Notes: generated by a model not told the origin, from the letters alone. Positions 26,663 through 34,813 are shown, numbered from the stretch's first letter. The stretch: 64,000 nt of DNA from Pseudomonadota bacterium (GCA_023422695.1 JAFAGN010000018.1:1-64000), one strand, 5' to 3'. Program-made: numbers and translations.

Positions 26663-27651
26663 AGGGTGGGGCCGGAACGGGAGCGCGCATGCCCGCTGGC
26701 CGCGACCCTTCGGGCGAGCCCACTTATGATGCGCTCGTCATCGGCGCGGGACCCGCAGGGCTCACCGCCGCTCTCTATCTTGCGCGCTATCGCCGCCGCA
26801 CCCTCGTGCTCCACGACGGACGATCGCGCGCGCTTGGCGCGCCGATGGCCTGGAATGTGCCCGGATTTCCGGACGGGATATCGGGAGCCGATCTCGTCGC
26901 GCGGCTCACCGATCAGGCCGGGCGATACGGTGCCGAGATCGAGTTGGCCCGTGTCGACTGCCTGTCCGCAGGTGCCGGCGGCACCCCGTTCGCGGCGCGG
27001 CTCGAGGACGGCAGGCACCTCTCGGCGCGCGGGCTCATTCTCGCGACCGGCGTCATCACCAACGAGGCGGTGCTTGCCAGCGGCGACCATGACGCCGCCG
27101 TCCGCAGCGGCGCGCTGCGCTACTGCCCGATCTGCGACGGATTTGAGCATCGCGGGCGCAAGATCGCCGTACTCGGGTCGGACCTTCATGGCGCCGCCGA
27201 GGCGATGTTCCTGAGGCAATATACCGACGATGTGACCCTCATCCCCAAGTGGCAGGTCGAGCTCACGCCGGCGCAGCGCACCGAACTCGCGGCCAGCGAC
27301 GTGCGGGTCGAGGAGCGGCAGCTGCTTCGCCTCGCGCACCGGGACGGGCGCATCGCGGTGCAGCTGGAGGGTGCGGATGAGCCACTTCTTTTCGATACCC
27401 TCTACCCGGCGCTCGGATCCGAACCGCGCAGCGAACTGCTGGCGGGGCTCGGTCTCCAAGGCGACGCCAATCGCTGCCTGCCCGCCGATGCCTTTGCCGA
27501 GCCCTTGATGCCCGGCGTCTACGGCGCCGGCGATGTTCTCGCCGGGCTCGACCAGATCAGCACCGCGACGGGCCATGGCGCGGCGGCTGCGACGCGGCTT
27601 CACAACTGGCTGCGCCGTGTCGAAGGGCATGTCATGGCGGACCAGCACTGA
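26659..27651 (+). CDS. Thioredoxin-reductase-like FAD/NAD(P)H oxidoreductase
   Basis: 330 residues from the ATG at 26659; the second ATG at 26689 may be the true start. FAD-binding VIGAGPAGLTAALYLARYR near 25, redox-active pair in YCPICDGFEH near 155, NAD(P) site IAVLGSDLHGAAE, and a C-terminal FAD motif GVYGAGDVLAGLDQ near 290. The CPIC pair replaces CATC/CAVC of classic TrxB, so it may act on an alternative thioredoxin-like partner. Last gene of the overlapping operon that starts at 24339. Confidence 0.88.
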   Translation: MKGGAGTGARMPAGRDPSGEPTYDALVIGAGPAGLTAALYLARYRRRTLVLHDGRSRALGAPMAWNVPGFPDGISGADLVARLTDQAGRYGAEIELARVDCLSAGAGGTPFAARLEDGRHLSARGLILATGVITNEAVLASGDHDAAVRSGALRYCPICDGFEHRGRKIAVLGSDLHGAAEAMFLRQYTDDVTLIPKWQVELTPAQRTELAASDVRVEERQLLRLAHRDGRIAVQLEGADEPLLFDTLYPALGSEPRSELLAGLGLQGDANRCLPADAFAEPLMPGVYGAGDVLAGLDQISTATGHGAAAATRLHNWLRRVEGHVMADQH

Positions 27652-27991
27652 AGGGCACGGGGCAGGCTATCGCTTCGACGGATGCACGAAAGCTGCTCGG
27701 CCGGGCGCGTTCGGCCCACATAGTCGTTGGGCAAAACCTGCCTCGATGGATCTGGCGACGCGACGGGCGGATGGGGCCCAGCCCGCCGCACCGCGTGCAG
27801 GATTGATCTCGATCATCACGATTTTCGCGCCTTGGGCCCTGAAATCTGCTATGCAGAACTGGCTGAGTCCCACCCTCGTCGGCGCGTCTTGCCGCTGCCT
27901 CATTTTGCGGCCCGTCCTTACATGAGGCCTGCCGATCATCGGGTGCTAAGAGCAGGGTCGTGCTTGCTCCGGAACAGAAACGGAGCATGTC
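27652..27991. other. Intergenic region with FNR-box-like site
   Basis: 340 bases without a supported gene. The FNR-like site at 27803-27816 is the only element I can name; the rest shows no clear hairpin or coding pattern. Confidence 0.5.
27803..27816 (+). promoter_or_regulatory. FNR-box-like site upstream of 85-residue gene
   Basis: TTGAT-CTCG-ATCAT, nine of ten bases identical to the FNR consensus TTGAT-N4-ATCAA, followed after C-A by CGATT as in the two other copies. It lies 176 bases before the start at 27992. Confidence 0.45.
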
Positions 27992-28249
27992 ATGCGCCTT
28001 TTTCATCTTCTTTTTCATGGCGAGGATGCGCGCGAGCCGCGCCGCGTCGAATTTCGCGCGCCCGACGCCTATCAGGCGTTCCAGTTCGCGCTCAACGATC
28101 GCGGCAGTGCCGAGGTCGAACTATGGGACGGCGAGCAGCTTCTCGTTCGCATGAGCAAGACCGAAGCCAATCTCTGGAAGCTGCACGGCCTCCCCCCATC
28201 CCAAGGCACCGCGGGGCCCTCGGCTCAGCCTGGCGCCGCCGCCGCCTGA
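27992..28249 (+). CDS. Small hypothetical protein
   Basis: 85 residues starting MRLFHLLFHGED. The first 65 residues alternate in a way that suggests a small alpha/beta domain (APDAYQAFQFALNDRG, AEVELWDGEQLLVRMSKTEANLW); the last 20 are Gly/Pro/Ala-rich. Not recognised. It may be controlled by the FNR-like site upstream. Confidence 0.65.
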   Translation: MRLFHLLFHGEDAREPRRVEFRAPDAYQAFQFALNDRGSAEVELWDGEQLLVRMSKTEANLWKLHGLPPSQGTAGPSAQPGAAAA

Positions 28250-28316
28250 CCCGCGCTGCGGCGGTGACGGGCGCGCGATAGACGCTTGACAGGTGGATGA
28301 CGGCCGCTTGCCCGCC

Positions 28317-28709
28317 TCAGGCGGGCCGGCCGTCTTGCCCGGCGCAAAGGCCGAGGCATGCATCGACGAGCGCGCTCATCAGCACGGGCTTCGAAAAGAA
28401 GAAGCTGCCCTCGACCTGGCGGTCGGCGAGCGGCACATTGGCCGAGGCGTAGACGACGCCGCCGCCCGGATGAGCGTCGCGATAGGCTTCCGCGAGGCTC
28501 CATCCGTCGAGAGCGCCGGCAAGCCGGATATCGGTCACGAGGATATGCGGTCGCTCCTCGCCGATCAGGAGGAGTGCGTCCTCGGCGCTTTCGACCTCGC
28601 GAACCGCGAACCCGGCTGCCTCGAGCGCCTCGACGATGTCGATGCGGACGAGCCATTCGTCTTCGGCGACGATCGCCGTGCAGAGAGGGGCGGGGGACGG
28701 GTTTGGCAC
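28317..28709 (-). CDS. Single-domain response regulator
   Basis: 130 residues from a GTG at 28709. Receiver-domain landmarks: acidic pair AEDEW near 15-19, phospho-acceptor VTDIRLAG with Asp near 61, a Ser/Ala position in YASAN, and the conserved Lys in FSKPV near 110. No output domain. It is divergent from the HWE histidine kinase at 28881, the likely partner. It lacks the FAT-GUY-type alpha4 motif of SdrG-like general-stress regulators. Confidence 0.88.
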   Translation of the reverse strand: MPNPSPAPLCTAIVAEDEWLVRIDIVEALEAAGFAVREVESAEDALLLIGEERPHILVTDIRLAGALDGWSLAEAYRDAHPGGGVVYASANVPLADRQVEGSFFFSKPVLMSALVDACLGLCAGQDGRPA

Positions 28710-28880
28710 GCTGATGACTTTCGCCCTGAAACATGGATCGAAGTAGAGAGGTCGCTCGGCGTCACGGCTGGGCGCATGGCAGTCTCGGCGGAACGCATCA
28801 ACCCCTCAAGGGTTTCTTTGCGATAGCGAATTCCCGTTTCGGGAACGCAGGGGCCATCGGAGGGGCAGGGACCATGACAT

Positions 28881-30449
28881 ATGCGTGAGACGCTGATCGA
28901 GGAGGAAGCGGCGCAAGGGGGCTTAGCCGTTCGCGAAAGTGCCGCGCACCTCGCGGCGCTCGTCGAGGGCTCGGACGATGCGATCATCAGTAAAACGCTC
29001 GATGGTATCATCACCAGCTGGAACCCCGCGGCCGAACGCATGTTCGGCTATTGTGCCGACGAGATCATCGGCCGCTCGATCCTCACCCTCATCCCCGAGG
29101 AACGCCGCAGCGAAGAAACCGCGATCATCGAGCGCATTCGCGCCGGCGAGCGCGTACCGCCTTTCGAGACGGTCCGGCGGCGCAAGGACGGCAGCCTCGT
29201 CGATCTCTCGATCACCGTCTCGCCGGTGCGCCGCGCCGACGGCACGATCATCGGCGCCTCGAAAATCGCGCGCGACATCTCGGAACGCAAGGCGGTCGAG
29301 GCGCAGCTCGCCCGCCAGGCCGAGCGGCTGACCCAGCTCAATCGCGCCGCCCTCCTCGTCTCGCAGGATCTCGACCTCGAACGGATCGTCCAGTCGGTGA
29401 CCGATATCGCGACCGAGCTCAGCGGTGCGCGCTTCGGCGCCTTCTTTTACAATGTTTTGGGCGACGAGGGCGAAAGCTATCTGCTCTTCTCGCTCTCCGG
29501 CGCGCCGCGCGAGGCGTTCGAGCGCTTCGGCATGCCGCGCAATACCGCCGTCTTCGACCCGACGTTCCGCGGAGCGGGGACGATCCGGTCGGACGATATC
29601 CGCAAGGATCCGCGCTACGGCCTGAGCGCGCCGCACCACGGCATGCCGGAGGGGCATCTGCCCGTCGTGAGCTATCTCGCGGTTCCCGTCATCTCGCGCT
29701 CGGGCGCGGTGCTCGGCGGTCTTTTCTTTGGCCATGACGAGCCCGCCATGTTCAATGCCGAGGTCGAGGAGCTTGTCGAGGCCGTGGCTGCGCAGGCGGC
29801 GGTGGCGATGGACAACGCCCATCTTCACGAGGCGGCGCGCGTCGAGATCGCGGCGCGTGTGAGGGCCGAAGAGCAGCTCCAGCTCACCCTCGCCGAAATG
29901 CGCCACCGGGTGAAGAACACGCTCGCGATGGTCCAGGCGATCGCCGCGCAGACGTTTCGCGAGACGCCGGCCGCCGAGCGCCAGTCGTTCGAGGCGCGCG
30001 TCCGCGCCCTCTCCGACGCGCACGACCTCCTCACCGAACGCCACTGGGGCACCGTATCGGCCGGTGAAATGATCGAGCGCGCGCTGCACGCTTTCGACAA
30101 GATGAAGCCGGGCCGCATCAGCCTCGCGGGGCCGGACGCCGAGGTGCCGGCGTCGAGGGCGCTGCTCGCGGCGATGGCGCTGCACGAACTCGGGACCAAT
30201 GCGGTCAAATATGGGGCGCTGTCGGGCGATGCCGGCACGGTCGCGGTTGAGTGGGACATGGTGAACGAGAACGGTCGGGATCGGCTCCGCTTGCGCTGGA
30301 GCGAGCAGGGCGGTCCCCCGGTTTCGTCTCCCACGCGCACGGGTTTCGGCACGCGAATGCTCGAACGGGCGCTCCGCGGGAAGGGCGGCAGCGCTGCGAT
30401 CGAGTTCCGGCCCGAGGGTGTTTGCTGCACCCTTGAGCTTCCTGCATGA
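28881..30449 (+). CDS. PAS-GAF HWE-family sensor histidine kinase
   Basis: 522 residues, cytoplasmic. PAS domain about 20-140 (SDDAIISKTLDGIITSWNPAAE shortened, ending ARDISERK), GAF domain about 160-315 (GARFGAFFYNV, VPVISRSGAVLGGLFFGHD), then an HWE kinase core: EMRHRVKNTLAMVQAIAAQT near 338 with the phospho-His, HELGTNAVKYGALS near 437, and a WSEQGGPP element with a FGTRMLERALRG end. HWE kinases often act in light or general stress signalling in alphaproteobacteria. The divergent response regulator is the probable target. No LOV cysteine motif is seen in the PAS domain. Confidence 0.9.
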   Translation: MRETLIEEEAAQGGLAVRESAAHLAALVEGSDDAIISKTLDGIITSWNPAAERMFGYCADEIIGRSILTLIPEERRSEETAIIERIRAGERVPPFETVRRRKDGSLVDLSITVSPVRRADGTIIGASKIARDISERKAVEAQLARQAERLTQLNRAALLVSQDLDLERIVQSVTDIATELSGARFGAFFYNVLGDEGESYLLFSLSGAPREAFERFGMPRNTAVFDPTFRGAGTIRSDDIRKDPRYGLSAPHHGMPEGHLPVVSYLAVPVISRSGAVLGGLFFGHDEPAMFNAEVEELVEAVAAQAAVAMDNAHLHEAARVEIAARVRAEEQLQLTLAEMRHRVKNTLAMVQAIAAQTFRETPAAERQSFEARVRALSDAHDLLTERHWGTVSAGEMIERALHAFDKMKPGRISLAGPDAEVPASRALLAAMALHELGTNAVKYGALSGDAGTVAVEWDMVNENGRDRLRLRWSEQGGPPVSSPTRTGFGTRMLERALRGKGGSAAIEFRPEGVCCTLELPA

Positions 30450-30616
30450 CAAGCATCGCGGACGCGGCGGGATCGCGCGAGGTTCGCGCGCTTCGTTGGT
30501 CGAGGATCGAAGGTGAGGGCCGAAGGTCGATGGTCGAAGGGAGCGGGTCGCAGGGCGCGCGTCTCAATCCTTGCTCGTGGCTGGCGAGTCCGGCGCGGCT
30601 CGGTTAAGGCGTAGCC

Positions 30617-30874
30617 ATGGCGGGAATCGGATCACGCATCGACGAGTCGGGGACGCTGCTGCGGGTGGCAGGCGGCTTTGCGCTGCGCCGCGACCTCGGC
30701 GGCCGCTGGCGGCTCGACCTTCGCCGCACCCCCGTAGACCATGTCGAGAAGCGCGTACGCATCACCGGCACGCTCGTCGGCGACGATCTTGTCGAAGTCG
30801 ACGGCGTCGCCCCGGAAGGTGCCACCCCGCCGGGTGGCGAACGCCCGGACAGCGGCTCGGCGATGGAGGCATAG
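30617..30874 (+). CDS. DUF5818-like small protein
   Basis: 85 residues. The middle (DLGGRWRLDLRRTPVDHVEKRVRITG, shortened) with DLVEVDGV after it matches the small beta-barrel pattern of DUF5818 proteins in sphingomonads, of unknown function. No signal peptide. It stands alone, 168 bases after the kinase gene. Confidence 0.6.
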   Translation: MAGIGSRIDESGTLLRVAGGFALRRDLGGRWRLDLRRTPVDHVEKRVRITGTLVGDDLVEVDGVAPEGATPPGGERPDSGSAMEA

Positions 30875-30973
30875 ACACGCCGCGACTAGCCGGAGCTGCC
30901 TGGCGGAAGGATCGTAAAGGCGGATGTCCGCAGGCGGTCCGGATGCCTCTCATTTTTGACGGTCTCGAGCCGC

Positions 30974-30998
30974 GGAACAAAGTGCTGCGGCGCCGGTT
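30974..30998 (+). promoter_or_regulatory. EcfG-like promoter candidate upstream of TspO-like gene
   Basis: GGAAC, 16 bases, GGTT, ending only 9 bases before the ATG at 31008, so a transcript from it would have a very short or absent leader. Confidence 0.28.
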
Positions 30999-31007
30999 GA
31001 AGCTTGC

Positions 31008-31811
31008 ATGACTCAGACCATCGCAACCCCCACACCTGCCGCCGATCCGGCGCGTTTCATCGTCCTTCTCTGTGCGCTGGCGCAAATCGGAGCTGCCCTA
31101 TTGCCCGCGATGGGGATCGGCACGCCGGTCGGCGAGCGTTCGGACGCCGTGCAGACGCTGATAACGCCCGCGGGCTGGGCCTTCTCGATCTGGGGCGCGC
31201 TTTATCTGGGATCGCTGGTTTTCTCGCTTCTCCAGTTCACCGCTTCCGGGCGCGATAGCGCGTTGTTCGCCGCGCTGCGCTGGCCGGCGGCAGGGGCCTT
31301 CCTCGGCAACGCGCTCTGGGCCACTTGGGTGCAGCTCGGCGACATCGACGCGGTATCGACCCTCATCATCTTCGGTTCGCTCGTCTCGATCCTCATTGCT
31401 TACCGGCGGATCGCCTCCTGGACGACGTCCTTTTCGGCGGCCGAGCGCTGGGGCGCCATCCTGCCGCTGTCGGCGCTCGCTTCCTGGTTGACCGCAGCCT
31501 CGATCGTCAATGTCGCGGCCACGTTGCGCTACTATGGCGTCGACGCTGCGCCCGATGTCGCGCCGCTCATCTCCGCCGCGATTATCGTCGTCGGCGGTCT
31601 GATCGCGGCCGCGGCCCTTGCGCGGGGCAAGGGCAATCCGCCTTTCGCGCTCGTCTTCCTCTGGGCGCTGACAGCAATCTTCGCAGCCGGCGGGCAGGAG
31701 GCGGCTGCCGTCGCGGTGGCGGCAGCGATCGCGGCGATCTTGGTGCTGATCGGAATTTCGCTGGGCTGGCGCGACGGCGGCGCGCGCCATTGGTCCGGTT
31801 CGAGATCGTAA
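31008..31811 (+). CDS. TspO/MBR-like multi-helix membrane protein
   Basis: 267 residues with about seven hydrophobic segments. The block ITPAGWAFSIWGALYLGSLVF near 45-66 matches the P-x-GW-x-F-x-IWG motif of the tryptophan-rich sensory protein (TspO) family, and LGNALWATWVQLGDI matches its second Trp-rich helix. It is longer than bacterial TspO (about 160 residues), so it belongs to an extended subgroup. TspO proteins bind porphyrins and respond to oxidative stress or light. Confidence 0.75.
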   Translation: MTQTIATPTPAADPARFIVLLCALAQIGAALLPAMGIGTPVGERSDAVQTLITPAGWAFSIWGALYLGSLVFSLLQFTASGRDSALFAALRWPAAGAFLGNALWATWVQLGDIDAVSTLIIFGSLVSILIAYRRIASWTTSFSAAERWGAILPLSALASWLTAASIVNVAATLRYYGVDAAPDVAPLISAAIIVVGGLIAAAALARGKGNPPFALVFLWALTAIFAAGGQEAAAVAVAAAIAAILVLIGISLGWRDGGARHWSGSRS

Positions 31812-32112
31812 ATCTATCTCGGGGGCGCTTGAGCGTCTTCGCCGCAGTCGGTTTGATTTCGAACTTTTCCGAGGTTGAGCGCGCGGTCGGCACTTTCTTG
31901 CGGCCAGGCGCACCGGGCATCGCCGCGTCCCTGCGGCCAGCCGCGATCCCGACCCGCGCTTGAGGCGTCTGCCGGGGCGCGGCCCCGGCGCAACGGGCTT
32001 CGCCCGTCCTCCACTGCCGTTGCGGCCCTCTGGGTGCGCCGGCGCCTTGCGGCGCCCCGGCTGCCTTCCTGCGCCGCGGGACGGGCTCGCGGGCAAGGTC
32101 AGGAGACACATC
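31812..32112. other. Hairpin-rich leader before the DUF736 gene
   Basis: 301 bases without a supported gene. Three perfect hairpins are near its end: CCGGGGC/GCCCCGG at 31972-31988, ACGGGC-TTC-GCCCGT at 31993-32007, and GGCGCC-TTGC-GGCGCC at 32041-32056. The DUF736 ribosome site follows. Hairpin-rich leaders are usual before DUF736 genes of mobile elements, from memory. Confidence 0.5.
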
Positions 32113-32436
32113 ATGGGAGCCATCGGCTTCGTTAGCGGCACGATCGAGAAGGGCTTTGTCGGCGAACTTCGCACCCTCTCGATCAGGGTGCCGATCGAGA
32201 TTCGCATCAACCGCGGCAAGGGGAGCGACGTGCAGCCCGACTACCGCGTCTACTCTGACGACGTCGAGATCGGCGCGGGATGGGTGCGCCTCGCGGCAGT
32301 TTCCGAGCGCCGCTATGTGTCGCTCGCGCTCGAAGCCCCCGAGTTCGGGCAGCGACGCCTTTATGCGAACCTTGCTCGCGCGGCAGGGCAGGACAATCCC
32401 GACGCTTATGCGCTGCTCTGGAACCCCGCTGACTGA
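32113..32436 (+). CDS. DUF736 family protein
   Basis: 107 residues from the ATG at 32113, with AGGAGA upstream. It has the DUF736 pattern: MGAIGFVSGTIEKGF at the start, PDYRVYSDDVEIGAGW near 43, and YVSLALEAPEF. DUF736 genes are typical of integrative and conjugative elements and plasmids of alphaproteobacteria, where their role is unknown. No other conjugation gene is seen here, so this may be a remnant of such an element or a passenger. The MNT-HEPN gene follows 83 bases later. Confidence 0.85.
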   Translation: MGAIGFVSGTIEKGFVGELRTLSIRVPIEIRINRGKGSDVQPDYRVYSDDVEIGAGWVRLAAVSERRYVSLALEAPEFGQRRLYANLARAAGQDNPDAYALLWNPAD

Positions 32437-32519
32437 CGGCGTGCAGGAAACGCGGGTTATTCTCGCACTGGCTGCAATAGCTGGTGCGCGGGAGCCCCCG
32501 CCTTGATAGGGTGACGAAG

Positions 32520-33449
32520 ATGAAAAGCGGTATCGACCATCTCCCCCCGCACAAGCAGCGCGAACTCGAGCGCGTCGTCGAGATTATCTTCGAGGAATTC
32601 GAGGATGCGCTGGCGCTCGCGACCCAGGGCTGGAAGAAGAAGGGACGCATCTCGAAGATCATTCTCTACGGCAGCTATGCCCGCGGCGGCTGGGTCGACG
32701 AGCCGCACACCGCCAAGGGCTATCAGTCGGACTATGACCTGCTGATCATCGTCAACGACAAGCGGCTGACCGATCGGGCCGACTATTGGTCGAAGCTCGA
32801 CGACCGGCTCATTCGCGAGTTGTCAGTGACGAAGACGCTGCGGACGCCGGTGAATTTCATCGTGCACAGTCTCGACGAGGTGAACTCCGGGCTGTCGCAG
32901 GGCCGCTATTTCTTCATGGACGTCGCGCGCGATGGGATTGCGCTGTACGAGGCTGAGGACAGTAAGCTTGCCGAGCCGCAGCCGAAGACACCGCATGCGG
33001 CGCTGGAGATGGCGCGGGAGTATTTTGACGAGTGGTTTCCGAGCGGCGGCGAGTTCTTCGACAACTACCAATTCAATCTGGATAAGGAACGTTTCAACAA
33101 CGCCGCTTTCCAACTTCACCAAGCAGCGGAGCGCTACTACAATTGCGCTCTTCTCGTCTGCTCGTTCTACTCACCCCACGTGCATAACCTCGCCTTCCTG
33201 CGAACCCAAGCGGAGCGGATTGATACGCGGATAATCGATGCCTGGCCTCGCGAGACGAGGTCGGAGCGGTCTCACTTTGAGAAGCTGAAAGAGGCATACA
33301 TCAAGGCGCGCTACTCTAAGCATTACAGCATCACCGCCCAGGAACTGGCTTGGCTGGGTGAGCGGGTTGCCGATCTGGCTAGCATCGTCGAACTGGTGTG
33401 CCGCGAACGCATTGTGCTCTTGGAATCGACGGCGCGCGACGCTGGCTGA
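32520..33449 (+). CDS. MNT-HEPN single-chain nucleotidyltransferase/HEPN protein
   Basis: 309 residues from the ATG at 32520; a GTG at 32511 is possible. N-terminal minimal nucleotidyltransferase: LYGSYARGGW near 50 and SDYDLLIIV near 70 with the two metal-binding Asp. C-terminal HEPN domain from about 155: LHQAAERYYNCALLV and KARYSKHYSI, where an R-x3-H resembles the shortened HEPN catalytic motif. In two-gene systems the HEPN protein is an RNase toxin and the MNT protein AMPylates it; here both lie in one chain. Such fusions are frequent on mobile elements next to DUF736. Activity is inferred. Confidence 0.82.
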   Translation: MKSGIDHLPPHKQRELERVVEIIFEEFEDALALATQGWKKKGRISKIILYGSYARGGWVDEPHTAKGYQSDYDLLIIVNDKRLTDRADYWSKLDDRLIRELSVTKTLRTPVNFIVHSLDEVNSGLSQGRYFFMDVARDGIALYEAEDSKLAEPQPKTPHAALEMAREYFDEWFPSGGEFFDNYQFNLDKERFNNAAFQLHQAAERYYNCALLVCSFYSPHVHNLAFLRTQAERIDTRIIDAWPRETRSERSHFEKLKEAYIKARYSKHYSITAQELAWLGERVADLASIVELVCRERIVLLESTARDAG

Positions 33450-33459
33450 GGCTCCAAAA

Positions 33460-33536
33460 GCAAAGGGCCCTGCCATGGCAGAGCCCTCTCTTCTTTCGGC
33501 GTGGAGGGGTCTCCAACCGAAAGATGCCCCTTTTGC
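33460..33536 (+). other. Multi-branched inverted-repeat element after MNT-HEPN
   Basis: Directly after the stop codon: an 11-bp stem with one mismatch at 33464-33487 (AGGGCCCTGCC with GGCAGAGCCCT), a second stem at 33493-33523 (CTTTCGG, TGGAG, loop, CTCCA, CCGAAAG), and an enclosing pair AGCAAAGGG/CCCCTTTTGCT. It could be a terminator or a folded RNA; the outer pairing competes with the first hairpin. Confidence 0.5.
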
Positions 33537-33626
33537 TCCCGGGGTCGCACGGAAGCATTAGAACGACGACAATAAGCCTCCGGTCGTCCATGGCAATAAA
33601 CACAGGTTAAGTCGGCGAACTTAGTT

Positions 33627-33881
33627 TTAGATCGCCGTGCTGATGCGATACGGTCCTTTGCGAAGGGGGAGGGTCTCACCCTTCCAGCTGAGCTGCACCA
33701 GATTCTTGGCGAGCATGCCGTCGATTGCGGCATGGTCCGTTGGCATGGTGCTGCGCCAGTTCGGTCCGTCGATTATCGCGCGAGCGACCTCACTCGGACA
33801 TACCGAACCCCCAGGGAACCGGGCGGCCAGAAGCGCGAGAACTTCCTCACATACTTTATCGTCCACGCTCGCCTCCACCAC
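33627..33881 (-). CDS. DUF3253 family protein
   Basis: 84 residues from a GTG at 33881. The pattern VLALLAARFPGGSVCPSEVARA near 14-35, GPNWRSTMP, and a closing KGPYRI matches DUF3253, a small winged-helix-like protein of unknown function. It overlaps the end of the UVR-motif gene upstream by 26 bases. Confidence 0.8.
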   Translation of the reverse strand: MVEASVDDKVCEEVLALLAARFPGGSVCPSEVARAIIDGPNWRSTMPTDHAAIDGMLAKNLVQLSWKGETLPLRKGPYRISTAI

Positions 33882-34149
33882 GCGACGAGCGTCCTTTGGT
33901 CATAGGGTCTGGTTTCGGTGGCGGCTTCCATCCCGGAGGCGGTGTCATGCGTTGCTGGTTCGTGCCGAGTCCCATCGCCCCAGGCCGCTGCCGCTCGATA
34001 CCGGACAGGTCCGCCTTCTCTGCCTTGTCGGGGGTCGCGCCGCCGCGCAAAAGATTGATCTGGTCTCGGCAGCGGCGTGCCTCTTCGAAGTCGAGGTCGG
34101 CCACGGCGGCTTGCATTCTCTTTTGAAGTGCTTCGATTGTGTTGGCCAT
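33856..34149 (-). CDS. Small UVR-motif (UvrB/UvrC-type) protein
   Basis: 97 residues from the ATG at 34149; an ATG at 34164 is also in frame. Residues 1-35 form a UVR helical hairpin (IEALQKRMQAAVADLDFEEA, then CRDQINLLRG), the motif by which UvrB and UvrC interact. The rest is Pro/Lys/Gly-rich and unstructured, with PPPGWKPPPKPDPM. It may bind a repair or protease partner. Overlaps the DUF3253 gene, so the two are co-translated. Confidence 0.68.
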   Translation of the reverse strand: MANTIEALQKRMQAAVADLDFEEARRCRDQINLLRGGATPDKAEKADLSGIERQRPGAMGLGTNQQRMTPPPGWKPPPKPDPMTKGRSSRGGGERGR

Positions 34150-34813
34150 TCTTACATTACGCATGACCCGAGGATTGGCCGCATCCAGTTGGCAGCGCCT
34201 GCATCTCGCCGGATAAGTTGCATACGAAACGATGTGTTGCGCTGTGGCATCAGTAAGAAAGAATCGCCGAACCGGTGCGGCAATTTCTATGGCCTCTTCC
34301 TTGCGTTGAAGTATGTGCCACCCGCGACCCGATGAAGGGGCTCCTTCATCACAAAAACTTGGCGGCCGTTCCGGCCGCCTTTTTTTTGGGCTGATTGCAA
34401 TTCCGGCGACTGGCGGCTCAGCGCCCGATGTCGGTCGTTGCGGCCGCCGGCAACCAACGCTCGAAAGCGGACATTCGGTTTCACGGTGATCAGAGGCAGC
34501 AGTGCGCCCCACCCAAGCCATTCGGAGGTATCGATCAAATACCCGAAAGCGGAAATTAGACCGAGCGGGCCGGCGGCAGGAATGTCGGACAACCCGGAAA
34601 GCTCCTTTCAGAAACGCCGACTGAGATAGCGGACGTTCTAAGTTGCGAACCGGCATGTAAAATTTCGTCGACATTGCTGAGATGTTTAAGCTGCGAGGCA
34701 AAAAGGCAGTTGCGACTAATTTGTAGGTGCGCTCAGAGCTTGCGCCAGAGCAGCGCCTCGAGCTTGTCGATCTGAAGTGCGACCGATGACGGCGGAACAT
34801 CAAATGCATCTAC
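34150..34813. other. 664-base intergenic region at the island border
   Basis: No supported protein gene. It holds two hairpins with a T tract (34331-34388, separate entry) and three degenerate copies of a repeat with core GAAAGCGGAC at about 34463-34477, 34545-34558 and 34624-34637. The same core recurs at 41861, 45387 and 53286. Confidence 0.6.
34331..34388 (+). terminator. Tandem hairpins with T tract; possible small RNA end
   Basis: First hairpin GATGAAGG-loop-CCTTCATC (34331-34350), then GGCGGCC-GTTCC-GGCCGCC (34361-34379) followed by eight T. This is a textbook intrinsic terminator on the plus strand, although no plus-strand protein gene precedes it. On the minus strand the second stem is followed by AAGTTTTTG, so it could also stop the minus-strand ATPase transcript. 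Confidence 0.7.

Noticed and set aside
31582..32219. Minus-strand frames across the TspO-like gene and DUF736 leader
   Set aside because: Arg/Pro-rich composition with no domain pattern; they run through the hairpin cluster and cover two supported plus-strand genes.
34287..34592. 101-codon minus-strand frame in the island-border gap
   Set aside because: It is read through two repeat copies and the terminator hairpins, so it is more likely non-coding.
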